Source: Euryodendron excelsum (lineage: Eukaryota; Streptophyta; Magnoliopsida; Ericales; Pentaphylacaceae). From it: a stretch of DNA of 64,000 nucleotides. Shown here one piece after another: positions 1 to 11,459 of this stretch. The notes below the pieces were generated by a model. That model did not search any database, was not told the DNA's origin, and worked only from the letters and a program-made list of their open reading frames with translations. The translations under genes were made by a program, and so were the position numbers. Position 1 is the stretch's first letter, and each line of letters begins with the position of its first letter. Location of the stretch: contig CM065377.1 of assembly GCA_033060915.1 (NCBI GenBank), positions 52,066,683-52,130,682 on the forward strand. Reading direction: 5' to 3'.

Positions 1-2
1 TG

Positions 3-437
3 TTCGTTGACGGAGCATTCAATGATCAGGGGGCAGGATTAGGGATAGTCCTTATCACACCAGACGGTATGACATTGAAGCAGGCCATCAAAATGGAGTT
101 CACTACTTCAAACAACGAGTCAGAATACGAGGCTTTGCTTGCCGGGCTACACCGAGCTATCGATCTCAAAATTGCTGAAATCATGATCTACTCAAACTTT
201 TAGTTAGTGGTGAATCAGATCATAGGAGAGTACACTACAAAGAACGATAAAATGGCACAGTACCTGGTCAAAGCAAAAGAGTTGCTGTCTAAATTAAGCG
301 AGTACAGGCTCCACCAGATTGGTTGTGACAACAACGCTCATGCTGATGCCTTAGCAATACTTGCAACGGCCCTAAAGTCAGGCTTGAAAAGAACAATTCA
401 TATGGAGACACTAGCCAGTCCTAACATATTTCAATAA
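3..437 (+). pseudogene. pol: RNase H domain of a degenerate Tat-type Ty3/gypsy polyprotein
   Basis: The frame opens at the window edge with FVDGA, which carries the first catalytic Asp. The NNESEYEALLAGL block (catalytic Glu) follows, and NAHADALA near the end carries the last Asp. This is the plant-type RNase H that lies just before integrase in Tat/Ogre-lineage elements; it degrades the RNA strand during reverse transcription. A stop near 200 falls where the family has a YSDSQL-like motif. Asp reads as Asn, Ser as Phe and Gln as TAG, three neighbouring transitions that remove the third catalytic Asp. The reverse transcriptase would lie upstream, outside the window. The copy is dead. Family recognition is by motif and is confident; the lineage is slightly less so. 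Confidence 0.85.
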
Positions 438-1691
438 GAAAATCAAGCCTTGGCAATCGAACAATTGGGACCATTCTGGATGGACTTAATCATTACCTAT
501 CTGGACAAAGACGAACTCCTCAAAGATAAGAATGAAGCTAGATGGGTCAAGCCCTTAAATACTGGCTGTCACCAACCAAGGAACTCTATCGAAGATCTTT
601 CACAGGTCCCTATTTGCATTGTGTTCACCCAAAAAAAATGCAGGACATCCTGTTCAAAATCTATGAAGGGATTTGTGGAAGTCATATCAGTGGGAGGTCT
701 GTGGCCCACTAACCTATGGCTCTATATGCAAAAGGACACAGCCCAGTACGTGCTAAAATGTGAAAAGTGTCAAAAGTTCTCCCCAATAATGCATCAACCT
801 ACCGAGGACCTCACAGCTATAACCAACCCTTGGCCTTTTGCCCACTGAGGACTAGACATAGTCGGGCCTCTGCCTCAAGCCCCAAGTAACAAAAGGTTTC
901 TTATTGTGGCAACGGATTACTTTACCAAGTGGGTGGAGGCAGAACCCCTATCAACTATCAGAGAGATTGATGCCAAGCAATTCGCTTGGAGGAACATAGT
1001 AATAAGGTTCGACGTACCTCGGGCGCTTATCTCAGACAGCGGTACCTAATTCAATGGTAACATGTTCAAGTCATCCTATGACGAGCTCAGGATCAGAAAT
1101 TACTATTCTATACCAATCTACCTACAGTGTAATGGATAAGCTGAAATTTCCAACAAGACTATGCTAAATGGAATCAAAATGCGGCTGGAATGGGCTAAAG
1201 GAAAATGGGTGTAGGAGCTGCTCAGCGTCCTATGGTCCTATAGAACAACCTTGAGGAGATTAACTAGCGAAACCCTTTTCTTTTTGGCTTACAAGATGGA
1301 AGCAGTTATACCCTTAGAGGTGGGGCTACCAACAATTAGATCGGTAGCGTTTAATACTGGACTCAATGACCAAACACTGGCCAGAGATCTGGATCTTGCC
1401 GAAGAAAACAGAAAAGCTGCATTGATTAAACTCACTAGATATCATCAATAGTTAAGTCGCTCCTATAACAAACGGGTTTGTCCAAGAGCCTTTGTACCAG
1501 GAGACTTAGTATTGCAGAAAGTATTAGGGGCAACAAAGAATTCAACAGATGGAAAGCTTAGCCCTAACTAGAAGGGTCCTTACCAAGTGGTGTCCCAAGT
1601 CGGTGTGAGGGCATACTAACTGGAAACTGTTGAAGATATGAGACAGTTACCCTAGCCTTAGAATGCCAACAACCTGAAGAAATTTTACTAA
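438..1691 (+). pseudogene. pol: Integrase of the same Tat-type element
   Basis: The segment contains a zinc-binding region ending CEKCQKF (about 760-780). The catalytic core follows with DIVGP (first Asp, about 855), SDSGT (second Asp, about 1034) and a Glu after CNG*AE (about 1142). The C-terminal part has VPGDLVLQK and GPYQVV motifs, and a terminal NANNLKKFY precedes TAA at 1689. Integrase inserts the cDNA into host DNA. The frame is broken by several in-frame stops, most of them single C-to-T or G-to-A changes of Trp or Gln codons, and by at least one frameshift in the zinc-binding part, where the His residues lie in another frame. It runs directly on from the RNase H segment, as expected for one polyprotein. 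Confidence 0.85.
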
Positions 1692-1824
1692 TAGAATTGA
1701 CTCCTGTATAATGTAGCAACTCAGCAATGTCTAGTCCTTCTGAAGCTTCATGTGATCAATAAGAATTTGAAGTCATTTGAATAAATCCATTTGTCTGCTG
1801 CTACTCTAAAACACAAAGCACTGA

Positions 1825-2490
1825 AGGAAGAAAAAACCAAGTGTAAAACCTTGGTCCCGGACCATTTATGGCCAGGTCGACCAATAAAGGTCATAAAAAT
1901 CAAGTGTAAAAACTTGGTCCTGTCCAAGTTGGGCAGATCGGCCAACGAAGGCCACAAAAAATCAATTATAAAAACTTAGTCCTAGACCATTTATGGCTAG
2001 GTTGACCAATGAAGGTCATAAAAACCAAACGTAAAAACTTGGTCCTGGACCAGTTATGGTCAGGTTGGCCAATGAAGGTCATAAAAAATCAAGTGTCAAA
2101 ACTTGGTCCTGTCCAAGTTGGACAGGTCAACCAATAAAGGTCATAAAAAACTAAGTGTAAAATCTTGGTCCTGTCCAAGTTGGGCAGGTCAATCAATGGA
2201 GGTCATAAAAAACCAAGTGTAAAAACTTGATCCTGTCCAAGTTGGGTAGGTCGGCCAATGAAGGTCACAAAAAACCAGGTGTAAAAGAAAACTTGGTCAT
2301 ATCTAAGATTGGGCAGGTTAGCTAAACGAAGGCCACAACTTTTATGACTAAGCTGATAACCAAAGACCCGCCTTGGTCCTACCTTAGTCAAGAAGGTTGG
2401 CAGAAACATGCCATAAAAGCTAAAAGATGAGTATCTTGACTCAGACCGACCTAAGTTTGGTAGGTTGGCCCAGTAAGAGGCCATAATTTA
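1825..2490. repeat. About 62-bp tandem repeat in the 3' untranslated part of the Tat-type element
   Basis: The word AACTTGGTCCTG recurs at about 1849, 1911, 1972, 2036, 2100, 2162, 2225 and 2289, a period of 61-64 bp. Two unit types are mixed: one carries GGACCATTTATGGCCAGG and the other GTCCAAGTTGGGCAGG. Both continue into GGCCAATGAAGGTCATAAAAA. Apparent short ORFs on both strands here are products of the repeat. Tandem repeats between pol and the 3' LTR are common in Tat/Ogre-lineage elements. Confidence 0.85.
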
Positions 2491-2793
2491 CGAATTAAGG
2501 CATTTATTTTCTTTACTAAAACAAAAATTTTCTACCTAAGTCTGGCAGCTTAGCGAGCAAATAACGAGTCTTTATTTTCCTAACTTATTTAGAAAGTTTT
2601 GTTTTTGGCAAGTTAGCCCATGAATGGTGAACTTGTTTGCATTATAGATTGACTATCTGTGAAAGAAGTATTCATAGCACAAAAAAAGAAATGCACATAG
2701 AAGATAACAAGTGGGAAAAAATGTTCATTCACAAAAAATCAAAATTACAAATTGTGTTTACCAAAGAAAAGGAAAAAAGTAAAGAAAAAGGCC
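2491..2793. other. AT-rich spacer of the Tat-type element
   Basis: No coding potential or clear motif is seen. It separates the tandem repeat from the end of the antisense gene. Confidence 0.6.
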
Positions 2794-4164
2794 CTAAGGC
2801 AACTCAGTAGCTGGAGGCTCGACATGGGGCAAAGTAGATGAAGGCAACTCAACAGATGAAGGCTCAACAAGGGGCAGATCAGCCAGAGGTAATTCGATAG
2901 TTAATGGCTTGACAAGGGGCAGATCGGCTGGAGGTAGCTCGACAGGATTGATTTCGTTAACTACCTCGGTTTCAAGGCCAATGTTCGCCCCTCCACCTCG
3001 AGTGTTCACATCGTCTTTTTCCTCAAACTCCAGCTCGACATCAGCCGAAGTAGGTATCTCCGTCCAAAGAGAGAAAGATTTGTCAAGCTTTAACTTTCTC
3101 AGAGCTAACGTCCAGCCATCTTAAAAGGAGCCCTCAGCGATGTTCTTCACTTAGATTTTATAATAATCCCCGGCGTCATTAAAGCCCTTAGTGTACTAAA
3201 CCTCACCATCCTTCTTTAGCCTTTCCACCTCTGAGAGGGACTCAGCCAGAGCAGCTTTCACTTTGGATGCCGACTTCTCAGCCTTGGCCAGCCTAGCTTT
3301 CAGATCGGTAGCCTCAGCCTTGGCTTCATCGAAGTCTTTTTTTCTTCTGTTTGTAGTAGGCCTGTGTCTCTGCAAGCAAGACCCGCTGATCCTGGAATGC
3401 CTAATGGAAACCCCTAGCCTCGCAATCTCTCATGTGGAAATTACGTTTCAGCCATTCGTGATTCCGCAATAGGTTGCTATGCCTATCTTGCAGAGTGTAG
3501 AATCGATGCATGACCTCCAGACTTTGGATCGCTCCTTGCGTAGGGCAAAGAACAGCAAAACTCAAATGGAAAATTTGACAAAAGAATTGAATAAGAAAGA
3601 AAGATCAAGAAGGATTTCTTACCACCATCAACGAATGGATGGCGCCTGCCAGCAGATCCCCGTCGCCAATTTTGCTCAACTCCTTGACATCTTCAGAAGG
3701 CACTATAGCCTGAAAAGCCCCAACAGCCACATTGACACAGTTGAGGATTGAATCCTGGATGTTCATGGCCCGACCAGCAATCTTCGGTTGAGCCACGAAC
3801 TCCTCGGGTATTAACTCATCCACATTACCTTTGCCCTTTGGATCAGCCTCCACCGATACAGAAGGGGGAGCAGCAAACTCCACCTTTTTCGCCTGAGCGG
3901 CCTCCTTCTCGGGGGTCTTCACCAGCTTCTTTTTCTTTGCTCCTTCGTAGGGTTCTAGAGCTTCCTCCAGTTCAACCATCTCGGGGATGGCAGGAGCTTC
4001 AGTGCCGGATTATATGGTAGAAGGAGGAGGAATGTTGGCATTATGAGCCGTGGTGGCAACAAAGTATGAGGCCACCCCTCTCTTCTTCTTACAGACCCTT
4101 CCTTCTAGTGGCAATGACAGATCTTTTTAGGAGTCATGTCTCCTTCAGCAATGGCAGTTATGGG
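2794..4164 (-). pseudogene. C-terminal part of the antisense gene of the Tat-type element
   Basis: On the minus strand, reading from 4164, one sees an in-frame continuation from 44596-44858 (ending GDMTPKK). A frameshift follows, then a basic patch with KKKRG, then an acidic/lysine-rich stretch (PEMVELEEALEPYEGAKKKK) and a helical segment ending HSLMVV. After a likely intron at 3535-3622 comes a strongly heptad-like coiled coil (DEAKAEATDLKARLAKAEK, about 3340-3280). The tail is proline-rich with repeated ELP.ADLPLVEP units and stops at 2794. Stops at about 3406, 3198, 3155 and 4015 interrupt it. Minus-strand genes near the 3' end are known in Tat-lineage elements (for example gene 23 of Grande). 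Function is unknown; the segment was split by the 40-kb insertion at 4165. Confidence 0.7.
3535..3622 (-). other. Candidate intron (88 bp) in the antisense gene
   Basis: On the minus strand a donor GGTAAGAAATC follows the HSLMV codons. An AT/T-rich stretch leads to the acceptor CTACGCAAG. Coding character resumes immediately after it (IQSLEVMHRFYTLQ), while the interval itself has stops in the flanking frame. The acceptor is CAAG rather than CAG, so the exact 3' boundary is uncertain. Confidence 0.5.
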
Positions 4165-7100
4165 TGTCGCACCCCGATTTTCCACACCCGAAAAGAAAAG
4201 TGAGAAAACCACAGCGCTCTCTCGTTGGAACTCATCCTCCTAGAATGACGAGTGCGACTAGGTTTGAATTAAAAATTGATTTGATTAAGGGCTTTTCAAA
4301 AAAGTTTAGAGTCGCCACCTAACTTGATTAAGGTGAGTTAGGTCACCTAAAACTAAGTACAATCTGAAGATTACACTTAGAGATTTTGAAAACGATTTTG
4401 AAAACTTCCTCAAGAGAGGGATTTTAAGAAAAGAGGTTATTTGGCAACCTTTGGAAATATTTAAGCCTTGTTTTGGAAAATGACTCCATTTGGTCTTTGA
4501 AAATAGTAAACTAGGTTTGGAGATTAGTTACGTGTAGGGAAGATATCCTAAAATCATCATCCTACACCGCCCTTGTAGTACCTATATGTCTATTCACCTT
4601 AGGTTCACTCATTAGAGTCTTTGATTAATAAATGTCCAAAACTATCTAATTTAGAAAAGAATTTTGAAAAAGAAGTTTGACATGATGCATGATATGCAAG
4701 TGTAAGAAAAGACTTGATTTTAAAAGTGGATCTGAAAAGAACTTGATTTGATTTCGAAAAGACTTTATTTGAAATTGAAAAGAAGATTTTAGAAATTGAA
4801 ATTGAGGATTTGAAAATAGATTTTAGAATTTAGAAACTTGAAATAGATTATGGAATTGCAAACTTGAAAAAGGTTGTGAAATTTGAAGTTTGGAAAAAGG
4901 GTTGTGGAATTAGAAACTTGAAAAAGATTGTGACCGCACCCACGAGGGTTGTCTGCGTATCCTTTTTTGGGAATTAGGTCAGTCGTAGTTCGGATAAGAG
5001 TCCGATTGAAAATTTGATTTGAAAAGAGTTTGATTTGAAAAAGGATTTGAATTAAACTTTGAATAGAAGATTTGAAATTGAACTTGGAATTGACTTTGAT
5101 TTGAAATTGAACTCCAGGATTTGAAATTGATTTCGATTTGGAAAGATAAAACTTGGAAGAAGAACTTGAGATTAAGAGAGATTTGATTGGAAAGTTTGAT
5201 TTAGAAAACATGGAGAGTTGGAGTTTAGGAAAGGTTCGAATTAGGAAAGGTCCAAATTAGGAAAGATTCGAATTAGGAAAGTTGGATTTTAAGAAAGATT
5301 TTGAAAAGAAGTTTGATTTGATTTGAAAAACTCGACTTAGAATAGATTTAGGAAAAATTGGAATTTGGAAAGCTTGAACTTAGAAAAGTTTCATCTTAAG
5401 AAAGGTTTTGAATTAAGAAATTTTTGGATTTAGGAAAGTTGTGAATTAGGAAAGGTTTTGCAATTGGAAAGTTTTGAATTAGGGAAGCTTCGAGTTTAGG
5501 AAAGAGTTGATTTTGGAAAGATTTAAATTTAGAAAGTTTCAACTTAAGAAAGTTTCGAATTTGGAAAGTTTCCTTGTTAGTAATGATTTTATTAGGTTTG
5601 AGAAAGATTTGGAATCTAAAGAGTTTAGAATTTTGGACGGGTTTGAATTTAAAAAGATTCAAAGTTTGAGCTTTGGAAATGCTTGAAGTTAGAAAAGATT
5701 TGAGTTTAAGAAAGATTTGAAAATTTAAAATTTGGAAAGTTGAAATTTAGAAAGGTATAAAATTAGAAAAGGTTGGAATTAGGAAAGATTTAGATTCCTA
5801 TTTCTCAAAACAAAAGATTGGATTTTGTTTTTAAAAGAGGTGATTTGATTTTGTTTTCAAAAACAGATGATTGGATCTAGTTTCCTAAATGGGAGATTAG
5901 ATTTGGCATAGAATTAGAAGGGAAAGTTTTAGAAACCTTAGATTTGGATGTCTATGACTTGATGGAGAAAATAGGTTTTGCAAACCTAGGTTTTGAAGAA
6001 AAATTAGAAATCATGTTGTAGGAAAGAAAATTAGGGTTTCCTAATCATTGGCTCTAGGGCTTATCTTGGGCTCCATGGTAAAGAGTTTTTGGAAAGTAGA
6101 ACTTTTTGGAAAGGAAGATTTTTGGAATGAGATCCTAGCAAAGAGTTTTTAAAAAGTAAACTTGAAAAGAGTTTTGGAAAGGAGATTTTGAAAATTAAAA
6201 CTTTGAGAGAGTTTTTGGAAAGAGAGCTTTTGAAAAGAAAGCTTTTTAGGAAAGGGATTTTTTAAAAGAGTTTTTGGAAAGTAAATCTTTTGAAAGGAGT
6301 TTCTAGGAAAGGAACTCGAAGAGTGTTTTTAGAAAGTAAAACTTTTGAAGAAAGTTTTTGGAAAGGAGTTTGAAAAGAAGTTTTGGAAAGCGAACTTTTG
6401 GAAAGAGAGTTTTTAGGGAGAAATTTTAAAAAGCGTTTTAGGAAGTAGATTGAGAAAGAAGTTTAGAAAGAGATTGGAATATAGACTTTTGCAAGTCTCT
6501 AAAAATATCTCACTTTCCTAAAATGATTCTAACCATAAGAGGATTAGAACCATTCTAGGATTGTGCTTTTGAAAACAACAAGGATTTGAAAATATGGACC
6601 ATGAAAATCATCTTAAATATAACACTTTTCTAAACCAATCTTAACCATGGAATGACTAAGATCACCTTAGGATTGTAATTTTGAAAATAAGTTTGGAAAA
6701 AGAAGATTTAATGCAAGTTTTGAAAACAATTTTTGATTGAAGTTTTGAAAACAAGTTTTTGAAATATGCATGATCATGATATGCACAATGCAAGTTGGGG
6801 TCGTGAACATACAAAGTCAAAGACTTCACCACATAATTAAGGGGGCCGAACCCATGTGATCTCTGGTTAGACTAAGAGAAAGCCTCCGACACAATGACTT
6901 GCGTAAACGTAAATAGAAGAAAACCCAAGTGGGTTAGGAGAGAGGAGAGAGAAGAGAGGGGGGGGGGGGGGGGGGGAATTGTGTACACGTAAATAGAAAG
7001 CCTACCTTAAATATTCTTTGTTTTGCTTGCTTGCTTTACTTGGTTTGCTTGCTTTGCTTTGCTTTGCTTCGGTCTTTGAGAGTTTCCAAGTTGTAGCACT

Positions 7101-8874
7101 TCAAGTCTTCAATAGGGGTTTTGGAAGCTTGTATATGAGTGTATAAGAGTGTATATGAGCTAGGATTTTGTGTATGGGAGCTAAGGTTTTGAAAACCTAA
7201 AGAGAACTACGGTTTGAGAGGCTTCGAGCTCTGTGTATCGAAGAGTAGGGTTTTTAGACTAAGTTTGCGAACCCTTTTCACGATGGAGGAGGCTCTATAT
7301 TTGTAGACAGAAGACTAAACTGGCGTCTGATGCAATGGCGCCAGGCCAAATTTTACACTGGCAACACAAGGAGTTGCGTTAGGCCATTTTTTTGGCTTGG
7401 TGCCACTACTAGTGGCCCCAGCCACTTAGGAAACTTTTGAAGTCAACAAGCAACGTATCTTTCAAAAATTTGAGCGCCTGTGTTAGTGACTACCATGCAA
7501 TTTTTAGCCTGGCTTCACTAAGAGTGACTTCGGAAAGTCCAAGAAAGATTTAAAGGGCCGAGAATGGCCCGGAGAGCCAGAAAGGGACAGGAACCGTTAA
7601 AATAATGTCCCAGGGGTAGTAGACTTGAAAAATGATGTCGGGACTTGACTGAGCCATTAGGGGCAAAATGGTCAATCGGGCTAGAAAGCTGTCGAGTTGG
7701 ACTTGGAATGTCCTAGAAGAAGACTCAAGGCTTAGAAAAATTACCTAGAATATTTCAGGAGGTTACCAATTTGAAACTCGAAGCCGGTGTGGTTGGAAAA
7801 AGCAACCGTCCCACCAGGGGCAAAACGGTCATTTTGGACCAGATTTGTCGAAATGAACTCGAAATGATCCAGAAATGCATCGAAAGACCAGGGATACTAT
7901 AAGAAACATCCCCAAAGGGTTACCAGTTTAATACCCAGAGCCAGTGTGGTTCCCGGGGCACTCAGATGCTTATAGGCAAAATGGTTATTTTGACCAGAAG
8001 GTTTCGGAATTGGCCCGAAACCGACTGGAAGGCACCTAATCATGTCGAGTCATCTTTGGGATGATCTTGGAATGGTGGAATAACCGTTCTGAGGACTTAG
8101 GTACTTTCTCAATAAATGTGTTGGAAATGGCCCTAGGGGTAGTTTGGTCATTTTTTACCACAGTGGGCTACCAAGCACTATTGTTGACCTGGGTTTTGAA
8201 TGTTTCCGTCACTTTGACGAAGGTCCCGTGACATAGGGGTTTGTTGGCAATTCCCTATGTCGACCTGTTTACGAGTGTTTCTACCACTCTGACGGCTACG
8301 ATGTTTAGGAGTGCTTCTGCCACTTTGACGGTTCGCGATCATTACAAAGACTGTCTAATCTTAGAAAGCTGCTAGGTGGACTTATCGCCTAAGGAATCAA
8401 TTTTCTCGAAAGGCATGCCAAAACGGACATTTTTCATTGGCGGGCTAGCAGGCGCATAAGGTGGACCGTTCTACCATCTTAGAGACTTGGGGTCTCGTCC
8501 CGATCGACGGGTTTAAAGAGACTTAACATTCTGAAGATTTTTCTCAAAACACGTGCTAGACTTGATTTGAACTGGAACTGGACTGAAATTGGATTTGAAC
8601 TAGAACTGGACTAGAATTGGATTTGAATTGGAATTGAGATTGAAAAGAGGACTTACCATCTTCGAGAAGATGTGCCCACTAGAATTGGGCCAGAGAATGC
8701 CACAAGGGCATTTTGGTCATTTTGCCTCTATTTGGGCCAGACGAGCCCGCGAACCGATCGATTGACTGGATTATGTCTGGAAAACTGGTTTGAACCGGAA
8801 TGCGTCCATATCGACTTGAATACAAGTATTGACAAACTGGAGACTACCGAGCGGGTAAAAATGGGGTGCTTATA
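4165..8874 (-). repeat. 3' LTR of the outer giant element (4710 bp)
   Basis: Reading minus, it starts TATAAGCACCCC (the canonical TG mutated to TA) and ends GGGTGCGACA. It shows the family blocks: hairpin words (about 8210-8330), a decayed TATA (TATTTGTA on + at 7298-7305), GGAAAG-type purine repeats (the complement of CTTTCCTAA, about 5200-5800), the conserved word around 4935-4970, and the terminal hairpin plus PBS echo (about 4305-4350). A run of 19 G at about 6958-6976 has expanded a C-rich stretch seen in sister LTRs. Confidence 0.93.
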
Positions 8875-8910
8875 GCTGCCCCTCTTTTTCTGTCTTTGCT
8901 TGTCGAAGAC
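8875..8910 (-). promoter_or_regulatory. Polypurine tract and adjoining hairpin of the outer element
   Basis: Reading minus, AAAAAGAGGGG (8879-8889) then CAGC abuts the 3' LTR. Just upstream in element sense is a stem with arms at 8892-8898 and 8904-8910 around the loop ACAAG, with one mismatch. The inner element has the same arrangement with a perfect stem. The tract would prime plus-strand DNA synthesis. Confidence 0.85.
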
Positions 8911-11310
8911 AAAAAACGATAGAGTAAGAGTCTCATTTTGACCGTGAGACTGTCGGAGGGATGAACTTTGAAGATTTTTGAAAACTGGGGTTTGAAAATG
9001 GAGATTTGGCCCAAAAAGCGTTTGAAATTGAGTTTTGGCCGGAAAAAGGCAAAGCTGCCTGGATTTTGACATTAGCGCCACTAGCAATGGCATCCTTGTT
9101 AAATTTGGCTTGCTGCCACTATTAGTGGCGCCAAGCCTAGGATCAAAACCAGAAAACTGCTGGTTTGACATTATCACGAGATTTGAAGAGTTTTCGAAAA
9201 ACTGAGAGCCTTGGTGAGGAAATCGACTTGGAAATTGAAGGAGTGCTCCTTAGGGACCACAAAGGATTGCCAGAAGTAGCCACCATCGTCGGAAAAGTCA
9301 CCGAAAGAGAAGCTTTTGCCAGAGAAGTCTAAGAGATGAATTATTGGTTTTATGTTGATTTTGATATGTAAAATTCCATTTGAGTCACGTGAACAGTGAA
9401 AATTAATGTTTTAATATGTTTTGAACACTTTGGTGAAGTTACTTTTGCATTTTGATGCTTGTTTGATTGAATTTGAGTGATTTTATGTGATTATGCGAAG
9501 GGGGTTTCTGCAGGAATTGGGGGTTTATCCCTACAACTTTGGGTATTGGGTCTTTCGGCTAGATTTTCATCATATATGCTTTAAAAAAAAATGTATTTAA
9601 TAACCGTGTAAAGTTTCATGATTTTTTGAAAACTTGGTGAATTTTTTATTTTCTGAAAAATAGAAAAATACTTAGAAAATTAAGAAAATTTTAGAAATTG
9701 ATGAAGTTATTAGAGTTTAATATTTAGAAAAATGCATGAATATTTTTGAAAACATTTGAAATGATTTTGAAAAATTTTGGGATAACTTCGAAAACCATTA
9801 ATTTGTTGAAAAATCAAACAAGTCTTTTGAAAAACTTAGAAATTCGAAAAATGTGTGCAGGTGTTGGTGCTATGTGATTGTAATGTTATGAAGTGTATGG
9901 TTTGTGTTTTGTGTTGATGTCATGGATGTTGTAGGGACCATCTTTAACAGGAACTCTGCCAAAATTTTTCGAAATTAGTGAAAGAGTTGGAAAAGTCTTG
10001 GAATAAAATTGTTTTGAAGAAAAAAAATATAAAAGCATCGAGGCAGGAGACTTTTTGGAGGAGAAGGCTCCAAGAAACTCAAGGGCCCTAAAACTATTGG
10101 AAGAAACACTTGAAAGGAAAATTTTAAGAATTGAATTTTGAATGAAAACTTTCGAAGGAAATATTTTGGAAGATTTAAAAATAGATTTTGAGGTTGGAAA
10201 CTTTAGGCCTTGACGAGAATTTTGGAAGATTAAAAACTTGAGAATTGAGTTTGAAGAAAACTTTTTGGAGGAAGAAATTTTAGAAAACCTTAATTGGAAT
10301 AGAAAAAGCTCGGGATGGATTTTGATTGGAAAATTTCAAGATTTAATTTTGAAATTCGATTTTTGAATTAGAAATCATTTTGAAAATTTGGACCAAACGT
10401 GTAGAAAATTCGTTTTGACCTGACATTTGAAGGCAAAATGTTTAGACAATTCATTTTGACTTAAAGTTAAAAACCTTTGAAAACAAAATATATAGAAAAT
10501 TCATTTTGACTTGGAATAGGAAAATCAAAATGTGTAGTAAATTCATTTTGACTTGGAACTGGAAAATCAAAATGTGTAGGAAATTCATTTTGACTTGGGA
10601 CTGAAATTTTGAAATCAAAATGTGTAGGAAATTCATTTTGACTTGGAACTAGAATTTTGAAATCAAAATGTGTAAGCAATTCATTTTAACTTCGAGCTGG
10701 AAAATCAAAATGTGTAACAAATTCATTTTGACTTGGAATTGAAATTTTAAAATCCAAATGTAGAGCAAATTCATTTTGACTTCAAATTTCACTTTTAAAA
10801 TCAAAATGTGTAAGAAATTTATTTTGACTTGAAATTTTACTTTTTTGAAACTAAAATGTGTATCAAATTCATTTTTGCTTGAAACTTGACTTTTTGAGAA
10901 GAAGAGTTTTGGAAACTCTTGAAGTTTGTTTGGAATAGAAATCTTTTTGAAAAAAAGGCTTCGAAATAGATTGGAAATTTGATTTCGAAAAGAACTTTGG
11001 GTCTTAATTTTGAAATAACTTTTGGAAAAAAATACTAAGAAAATTAAGAATTGATCTTTAAGAATAAATTTGAGAGAAAAAGTTAGTAAACCTTTTTGAG
11101 AGTTGATTTTTGAAAATAAAACTTTGAAGGAAAAACCTAAGAAGAAAAACCCTTTGAATTGAGTAGACTTTATTGAGACTCATTTTTTTTATTTGTTTAT
11201 ATTTGATCTTTGATTTTCATTATTATTATTTTTTTGCTTTTTCCTTTTCTTTCCTTTTTAAACTGCATACACCATGCATTAATACCTCCTACCTTAGCTC
11301 ACCTTTTAAG
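8911..11310 (-). other. 3' internal part of the outer giant element
   Basis: No gag or pol motif was found. At 9060-9150 it contains the same NNGCCACTAG-type palindromic words found upstream of the LTR TATA box; the matching place in the inner element is about 28795-28905. AT-rich DNA follows, then the tandem array at 10395-10890. Confidence 0.7.
10395..10890. repeat. About 45-54 bp tandem array (AAATTCATTTTGACTT units)
   Basis: Roughly ten units share AATCAAAATGTGTA and AAATTCATTTTGACTT. The linker varies (GGAACTGGA versus a longer form with GAAATTTTGA), giving two unit lengths. Overlapping minus-strand ORFs here (repeated KMNFLHIL or PTHFDF) are repeat artefacts. Confidence 0.85.
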
Positions 11311-11459
11311 ATGGCAAACGCAAACGATGACGGTTCTGAGAGAAGATGCCGCTTCGGGAAGGCAACCCGAACAGATTCTGTTAGCAGCTCCAGTCGATCC
11401 AAGAGTAGTTAGCGATCTATTGGACATGCATCTTCTAGCCAGAGCAGACGGAGGAGTAG
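11311..11459 (+). pseudogene. N-terminal remnant of the antisense ORF of the outer giant element
   Basis: The ORF begins ATGGCAAACGC at 11311 after CTCACCTTTTAAG, a context shared with the inner copy (CTCACCTTTCAGG before its ATG at 28268). It encodes an N-terminus of about 35 residues rich in Ser and Arg (SSSSRSKSS), then a TAG. The same frame resumes as QSRRRS and continues past the inner insertion at 34413 (SRPPVDPFPPTKAAF). It lies on the strand opposite to the element's own sense. Shared start context, shared SR-rich stretch and shared PVDPFPP motif in two diverged copies support a former gene. Confidence 0.55.

Noticed and set aside
2909..3124. Plus-strand ORF with a Ser-rich sequence
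   Set aside because: Shadow of the minus-strand antisense gene, whose coiled-coil and proline-rich frame is far more protein-like.
4789..5662. Lys/Phe-rich minus-strand ORFs in the giant LTR
   Set aside because: Low-complexity translation of the CTTTCCTAA repeat field; the frames are not kept between LTR copies.
10451..10679. Two overlapping minus-strand ORFs with repeated KMNFLHIL / PTHFDF
   Set aside because: They are translations of the tandem array in two frames.
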